A stretch of DNA of 10,600 nt, from NCBI GenBank assembly GCA_018882725.1, contig VERK01000061.1:1-10600 (forward strand), given 5' to 3'. The notes under the pieces are model-generated. The model worked only from the letters and a program-made list of their open reading frames with translations. It did no database searches and had not been told where the DNA came from. This stretch comes from Actinomycetota bacterium. Its GTDB lineage: Bacteria > Actinomycetota > Acidimicrobiia > Acidimicrobiales > Ilumatobacteraceae. The position numbers and the translations under genes were made by a program. Positions 6,627 to 10,600 of the stretch are shown piece after piece (within the stretch, counting starts at the first letter, position 1; each line of letters begins with the position of its first letter).

Positions 6627-8327
6627 TCAGCCGGTGATGCTCACGTCGGTCGCGAAGCGGATCGAACGCGACGGGTCGGGTTGAACGAGGATCTCGAGGG
6701 TCCAGGTGCCGGACGACAACAGCGCCACGCGACCGATGTAGTGATTCGGCCCCGACTCGGTGACTTGCACCGCGACCGGCGGAAGCGACGGATCGGGGTA
6801 GGTCATACGCATGGTCACGCTCTCCATGCGTTGCAGAGTTCCGCCACTCGGCGTCAACGACACATGGATCTCGTTCGATCCGACGTTGCCCGGCGTGACC
6901 GTGACGTCGGCGATCAGGTCACCTTGCACCAATTGCGCCGAGAAGATGTTGGGTGCGGCCTGAACTTCTGGTGATTCGGCCACAAGCGTGGCGGTGGCCC
7001 CCAGAACGAACACGGCCACCGCGACTTCCACCGCCATGAGTCGACGGAGACCGCGACGACGGCGATCGTCGTCGGCGACCGATGAGTCGGTGTCGTTCGC
7101 ATCCGATGCTTCACCGGGTTCGGCCTGGTGCGTGATCACCAGACGAGCCACGAAACCCAACGTGATCACCACCACGGCCAACGCCACCTTCACGAGCAAC
7201 CAGCGACCCCACTCGGTGTCGGACAACTGCGTGAGGCCCCCACCCAAGTGCCACGCCTGCCACACGCCAGTAGCAACCGCGAGCGGCATGGCCACGGTCG
7301 ACACGCGCGAGAACGAGGGCACCACGTCGAGGTTGCGCGTGGCGACGACGGCGAACAATCCACCCACCCATAAAGAAATGGCCGCCAGGTGCACGGCGTC
7401 GACCGCCACCGCAACACCGGCCGGCGACGACGCGCTGGCGTGACTCGCCGCCGAGAACGAGACGACGACGGCCGCGCCCACCAAGGCGGTGGACGAGCGC
7501 CACCACGACGTGGACAGTCGATTGCGTCGATCGTCGTCGGGTGTGGGCGCCGAACCCAGCATCAACACCACCAACAACGACGCCAGCACGAGGCGGACGA
7601 TCAGCGATTGGCCGAGCCGCGTGTCGAGAACGTTCGACCACGCGTTCGAGTCGAACGCATCCGACCACGAACCACCGGCGCTGAACGCGCCCTGGAGCAA
7701 GAAGTGGCCGAGGGAACCGAGCACCAGTGCCACGAGGCCGGTGCCGATGAGTCGTCGCGCGGCGCGCGCGTTGGCCAACACACCGAGGAAAGCCAGGCCG
7801 CCGAGCGCCGCGATCACTCCGAAGTAGGCCAGGAAACGAGCGATGTCGAGTCCGAGGCCGATGCCGGTGGCGGCCGAACGACCCGAGAGAACGTCGCCGA
7901 TGAGTGCGCCGGCATCGACCGACGCTCCACCCACACCCACTTCGAACGTGAACGCGCCTTGAGCCACGTGCCCATCGGATGACACCACGCGCCAGGCGAC
8001 CACGTAGAGACCGTCGGCCAAGTCGGGGACTCCACTCGCGACGATGACGGTGGGGTCGTCGGGCGACACGCGGGCGTCGTCGATGGATACGACAGCACCG
8101 GTTTGGTCGACGAGTTCGACGGCGCCGTCCTGCGGAGTGACCGGCTCACTGAAGTCGAGGAAGATCTCGGGCGGTGCGTCGTCGAGAACCGCCGACGGCG
8201 ACGGATCGGACGAGTCGAGACTCGCGTGAGCGCTCGCCGGCGAGGCTCCGAAACCGATTGCCGCCATCGAGGCCAGTGCGACAACAGCGAGACGACGGCG
8301 AACGGAGGGCACGCGACAGTCTCTCAT
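6627..8327 (-). CDS. CopC-CopD fusion copper protein with extra C-terminal domain
   Basis: Copper-binding and probable copper-transport membrane protein; 566 aa. Residues 1-33 are a Sec signal peptide ending ASPASA, so cleavage would leave His34 as the mature N-terminus. This matches CopC, where the N-terminal His, plus an Asp and a His, hold Cu(II); here the partners are Asp118 and His120 in the SSDGH motif. The CopC domain spans about 34-130. A CopD-type membrane domain follows (about 160-450, roughly eight hydrophobic segments) with His208, His296, His313 and His360 in or near helices. It includes an acidic then Arg-rich cytoplasmic loop (about 401-429). The last 110 residues form a beta-rich extracytoplasmic domain, resembling YtkA/FixH-like modules (inference). 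The start at ATG 8327 has a poor ribosome site; GTG 8312 (Val6) with GAGAG upstream is an alternative. It lies 9 bases after the upstream gene, so probably in one operon. Confidence 0.88.
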   Translation of the reverse strand: MRDCRVPSVRRRLAVVALASMAAIGFGASPASAHASLDSSDPSPSAVLDDAPPEIFLDFSEPVTPQDGAVELVDQTGAVVSIDDARVSPDDPTVIVASGVPDLADGLYVVAWRVVSSDGHVAQGAFTFEVGVGGASVDAGALIGDVLSGRSAATGIGLGLDIARFLAYFGVIAALGGLAFLGVLANARAARRLIGTGLVALVLGSLGHFLLQGAFSAGGSWSDAFDSNAWSNVLDTRLGQSLIVRLVLASLLVVLMLGSAPTPDDDRRNRLSTSWWRSSTALVGAAVVVSFSAASHASASSPAGVAVAVDAVHLAAISLWVGGLFAVVATRNLDVVPSFSRVSTVAMPLAVATGVWQAWHLGGGLTQLSDTEWGRWLLVKVALAVVVITLGFVARLVITHQAEPGEASDANDTDSSVADDDRRRRGLRRLMAVEVAVAVFVLGATATLVAESPEVQAAPNIFSAQLVQGDLIADVTVTPGNVGSNEIHVSLTPSGGTLQRMESVTMRMTYPDPSLPPVAVQVTESGPNHYIGRVALLSSGTWTLEILVQPDPSRSIRFATDVSITG

Positions 8328-8336
8328 GTCGACGTC

Positions 8337-9014
8337 TCAGCCGAGCAGACGCGCCGGTTCGACACCATCGACGACGAGCCGACCGAGCAGCCAGGCCAAT
8401 CGCTCGGCCGGTTCGAGTCGCGAAACCTGATCGGGCAGGTGCGAACGACCCATCGACGTCCGAGACACGAACATCATCGTCATGACCCGCAGATCTTCGC
8501 GGACGTAGTCGGATGACCAGCACGACGGTCCGTCGAGGTCGAGTTCGGCCAATCCGAGATCGGCGCAGTGCACTTCCACTTCGCGCCACCGACGCAACGG
8601 CAGATCGAAAACGGGAACCTCGAGACCCGACACCATGAGCCCCCGTCCGTACCACGCGTCGCGGGCGCGAGCGAAGGCCCCTTCCACCGCGTAGATCGAC
8701 CGACGCACGCCCTTCACATGATCGCTGGCCGACCGTGTGGCATCACGCTCGATGGCCTCGACCCGCGCCGCCATTCCACCGGGGTATTGCTCGCCGACCT
8801 CTCCTGATTCGGCCGCGTCCACCAGTCGCACCATGCTGTCGCCTTGATGCTCGAGATGGGCGAGAACGTGGCCCACCGTCCAGTCGGGCAAGCGAGACGA
8901 TCGAGCGACCATCTCGTCGGTCAGTTCGGCGAGCGACACGAGAAGGTGTTGATGGGCGCGGGCGAGACCTTCGACGTGTCGATTGAGCACGATCGGATCG
9001 AAGGGCGTCTCCAC
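8337..9014 (-). CDS. Maleylpyruvate isomerase family (mycothiol-dependent, DinB-like) protein
   Basis: A 225-aa member of the actinobacterial mycothiol-dependent maleylpyruvate isomerase family, a metal-binding four-helix DinB-like fold. Seen: LPDWTVGHVLAHLEHQ (42-57) and RRWREVEVHCADLGL (141-155). His53, Glu145 and His149 line up with the His-Glu-His metal triad known for the corynebacterial enzyme, so metal binding should be intact. The chosen start is GTG 9014. The frame is open for another 103 codons, but those overlap the ATPase gene and are Arg/Cys/Thr-rich without family likeness. The C-terminus (SRLEPAERLAWLLGRLVVDG) fits the family's second domain. The true reaction is unknown: most relatives are annotated only by family and may use mycothiol with other substrates. 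It sits 22 bases after the ATPase and 9 bases before the CopC-CopD gene. Confidence 0.85.
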   Translation of the reverse strand: METPFDPIVLNRHVEGLARAHQHLLVSLAELTDEMVARSSRLPDWTVGHVLAHLEHQGDSMVRLVDAAESGEVGEQYPGGMAARVEAIERDATRSASDHVKGVRRSIYAVEGAFARARDAWYGRGLMVSGLEVPVFDLPLRRWREVEVHCADLGLAELDLDGPSCWSSDYVREDLRVMTMMFVSRTSMGRSHLPDQVSRLEPAERLAWLLGRLVVDGVEPARLLG

Positions 9015-9021
9015 CCGACGA

Positions 9022-9027
9022 ACGGTA
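9022..9027 (-). promoter_or_regulatory. Candidate -10 element (TACCGT) of a leaderless promoter
   Basis: Read on the minus strand, TACCGT fits TANNNT and ends seven bases before the GTG at 9014, within the short gap after the ATPase stop. No Shine-Dalgarno sequence is seen for this gene. It could give the isomerase-family gene and the copper gene expression separate from the transporter. It is weak on its own. Confidence 0.3.
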
Positions 9028-9036
9028 GCGGGATGC

Positions 9037-9822
9037 TCAGGCCAGCGGAGTCGAGCGTCGCGGCACCACGACCACGGTGCCGTCGGGATCACGGTGCACC
9101 GAGACCGACACGCCGTAGAACTCCGACAACGTCTCGGCGCGTAGTACTTCGTCGGCCGGGCCCGACGACACGCAATGCCCGTGGTGCAACAGCGCCAGAC
9201 GATCGCTGTACAAACCGGCCAACGTGAGGTCGTGCATCGCCGACAGCACCGTGAAGCCGTGCTCGCGACGAAGGCGGTCGACGAGTTCGAGGGCCTGCTG
9301 CTGATGGCCGATGTCGAGGGCACTGGTGGGTTCGTCGAGGAGCAGGATCGGCGCTTCCTGGGCGAGCGCGCGAGCGATCACGATGCGCTGACGCTCGCCA
9401 CCCGACAGCGTTCCGAGGCGGCGCTGCGCGAACTCCGACACGTCGAGTCGCTCGAGGATCTGGCGAACCAGTTCACGATCGTGTTTGGTTTCGCTTCCGA
9501 AGTAGCTCACGTACGGGTTGCGACCGAGCAACACGTACTCGAACGCCGTCATGTCGTCGGGCAGGGCCGGCGACTGCGGAACGTGCGCGATCAGTTCGGC
9601 CCGCCGACGGGTGGAGCGCAAGTCGAGCGACGCGCCGTCAACCGTGATCTGACCCTGGTACTTCACGAGACCGGCAACCGAACGCAGCAACGACGACTTG
9701 CCCGCTCCGTTGGGTCCGATGAGGCACAGCCACTCCCCCGGGCGCACGACGTCGGTGAACGAATCGACCGCGACCGAATCACCGTACGAGACCGTGAGAT
9801 TGCTGAAGGCGAGAGATGTCAC
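9037..9822 (-). CDS. FecE/BtuD-type ABC transporter ATP-binding protein
   Basis: ATPase of a metal-chelate importer (iron-siderophore, haem or cobalamin type); 261 aa. Motifs: Walker A GPNGAGKS (36-43), Q-loop Gln83 in HVPQ, the LLGRNPY segment (98-104) typical of this subfamily (VxxGRxPY/H), signature LSGGERQR (139-146), Walker B ILLLDE (159-164) and H-loop His197 in SAMHDLTLAGLYSD. The start is GTG 9822, which overlaps the permease stop as GTGA and has a strong AAGGAG site seven bases upstream. The substrate cannot be decided from the ATPase; the missing binding protein gene, probably to the right of the window, would help. The usual invariant features are all intact. Confidence 0.9.
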   Translation of the reverse strand: MTSLAFSNLTVSYGDSVAVDSFTDVVRPGEWLCLIGPNGAGKSSLLRSVAGLVKYQGQITVDGASLDLRSTRRRAELIAHVPQSPALPDDMTAFEYVLLGRNPYVSYFGSETKHDRELVRQILERLDVSEFAQRRLGTLSGGERQRIVIARALAQEAPILLLDEPTSALDIGHQQQALELVDRLRREHGFTVLSAMHDLTLAGLYSDRLALLHHGHCVSSGPADEVLRAETLSEFYGVSVSVHRDPDGTVVVVPRRSTPLA

Positions 9823-10600
9823 CGCATGGCTCCTTGCCGAGAACGAAGAACGATGATGAAGAACGGAGCACCGAGGAAGGCCGTGACCACACCAATGGGT
9901 GTTTCGGCCGGATCGGACAGGATTCGGCCGGGCACGTCGGCGACGATGAGGAAGGTCGCCCCCACCATCACCGTGAGCGGTAGTAGGCGGCGATAACTCG
10001 CGCCCGCCAGGAAGCGCACGAGATGCGGCACCATGATGCCGACGAAGCCGATGAGGCCGCTCACGCTGACGACAGCCGACGTTCCGAGCGTGGCCGCCAC
10101 CACCACCGTGAGGCGAATGCGATCGACGCGTGCACCGAGTGACTGTGCTTCGTCGTCGCCGATGCGCATCACGTCGAGCAGTCGCCGATGGGCCAACAAC
10201 ACACCCGAACTCACGATCACGTACGGCAGAACCAGTCGAACGTCCGACCACGTGGCGGTCGACAGCCGACCGAGAATCCAGCTGTACACCTGGCGCACGA
10301 CTTCGGAGTTGCGCTGCAGGATGAACGTCTGGATGGCCGTGGCCAGCGACGTGACCGCGACGCCGGCCAGAACGAGGGTGGCCGACGCCCGAGCGGCACC
10401 GAACGCCGCACCCACGAGATAGGTGAGCAATACCGCGAGCAAACCACCGACGAACGCCGCCAACGGCAACGGATCGATCGGCCACGATTCGGTGGCCGTG
10501 CGGTTCACGACGATCACGAGCGTGGCGCCGAGTCCGGCCCCGGCCGCGACACCGAGCAGATACGGATCGACGAGCGGATTGCGAAAGACGCCTTGGTAGC
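9819..10600 (-). CDS. FecCD/BtuC-type ABC transporter permease (5' end outside window)
   Basis: Membrane channel of the same importer. The last 259 residues are visible, and the frame is open to the window edge. The first visible residues, YQGVFRNPLVDPYLLGV, are the hallmark QxxxRNPLADPxxLG segment of the FecCD family, followed by the GxxxGA-type glycine-rich helix. Further on are LGARVDRIR (the cytoplasmic coupling region before the ATPase contact), SGLIGFVGIMVPHLVR and the terminal ETPIGVVTAFLGAPFFI, all in family order. Full-length relatives are about 330-350 aa, so some 80 residues are missing. An internal GTG at 10517 is not the start, since the conserved segment lies upstream of it. The stop overlaps the ATPase start. 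Substrate: siderophore, haem or cobalamin, not resolvable here. Confidence 0.92.
   Translation of the reverse strand, partial: YQGVFRNPLVDPYLLGVAAGAGLGATLVIVVNRTATESWPIDPLPLAAFVGGLLAVLLTYLVGAAFGAARASATLVLAGVAVTSLATAIQTFILQRNSEVVRQVYSWILGRLSTATWSDVRLVLPYVIVSSGVLLAHRRLLDVMRIGDDEAQSLGARVDRIRLTVVVAATLGTSAVVSVSGLIGFVGIMVPHLVRFLAGASYRRLLPLTVMVGATFLIVADVPGRILSDPAETPIGVVTAFLGAPFFIIVLRSRQGAMR
9830..9835 (-). promoter_or_regulatory. Strong ribosome binding site (AAGGAG) for the ATPase
   Basis: AAGGAG on the minus strand lies inside the last codons of the permease, seven bases before GTG 9822. An ATG at 9827 is only two bases from this site and is in the permease frame, so the GTG is the real start. 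Confidence 0.75.

Noticed and set aside
5293..6684. 463-aa plus-strand reading frame in another phase
   Set aside because: Extremely Arg-rich and overlaps the well-behaved 390-aa frame, whose ATGA overlap with the preceding gene supports it.
9015..9323. Extension of the isomerase-family protein upstream to 9323
   Set aside because: These 103 codons overlap the ATPase and show shadow-like Cys/Arg/Thr composition; family similarity starts near GTG 9014.
9823..10485. Extension of the ATPase frame through the permease gene
   Set aside because: It lies antiphase to conserved FecCD motifs; AAGGAG and the GTGA overlap set the start at 9822.
1..10600. Frequent CGATCG/GATC words throughout
   Set aside because: They follow from preferred Asp, Ile, Arg and Ser codons in this GC-rich coding DNA and show no clustering outside genes that I could see.

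Overview
The window is GC-rich (about two thirds by eye) and packed with genes. Codon use favours G or C at third positions, GTG starts are common, and genes are chained by GTGA/ATGA overlaps. One gene belongs to the mycothiol-dependent maleylpyruvate isomerase family. Together these point to a high-GC actinomycete. A deep lineage such as the Acidimicrobiia is my guess from overall style, not something the sequence proves. No stretch longer than about 65 bases lacks a gene, and I saw no tRNA, rRNA, CRISPR array, transposase or long repeat.

Plus strand, 1-3682: a thiamine uptake and activation cluster. It begins with the 3' part of thiamine pyrophosphokinase (thiN). This is followed by a lipoprotein thiamine-binding protein (thiB), a double-length permease (thiP) and an ATPase (thiQ). 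thiB starts 10 bases after thiN with a clear ribosome binding site, and the other junctions are 4-base overlaps. The logic is import of thiamine by ThiBPQ followed by direct pyrophosphorylation to the cofactor TPP by ThiN.

Plus strand, 3708-6622: first, a single 497-codon gene joining a Gfo/Idh/MocA NAD(P)-dependent oxidoreductase to a complete GNAT N-acyltransferase. It may be read from its own leaderless promoter. Next come a 63-aa protein with a WSG motif and a translationally coupled 390-aa, tryptophan-rich, mostly helical protein. I do not recognise either as a named family; they loosely resemble the WXG100/ESX-like helical proteins of actinomycetes. This pair and the fusion enzyme are the least explained parts of the window.

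Minus strand, 10600-6627 (convergent with the above): a FecCD/BtuC-type permease (its 5' part lies outside the window) and its BtuD/FecE-type ATPase form an importer for a metal chelate such as siderophore, haem or cobalamin. Downstream lie a DinB-like maleylpyruvate isomerase family protein with an intact metal-binding triad and a CopC-CopD fusion copper protein with an extra C-terminal extracytoplasmic domain. The two strands meet at 6622/6627 with only four bases between the stop codons and a GC-rich hairpin at the junction.
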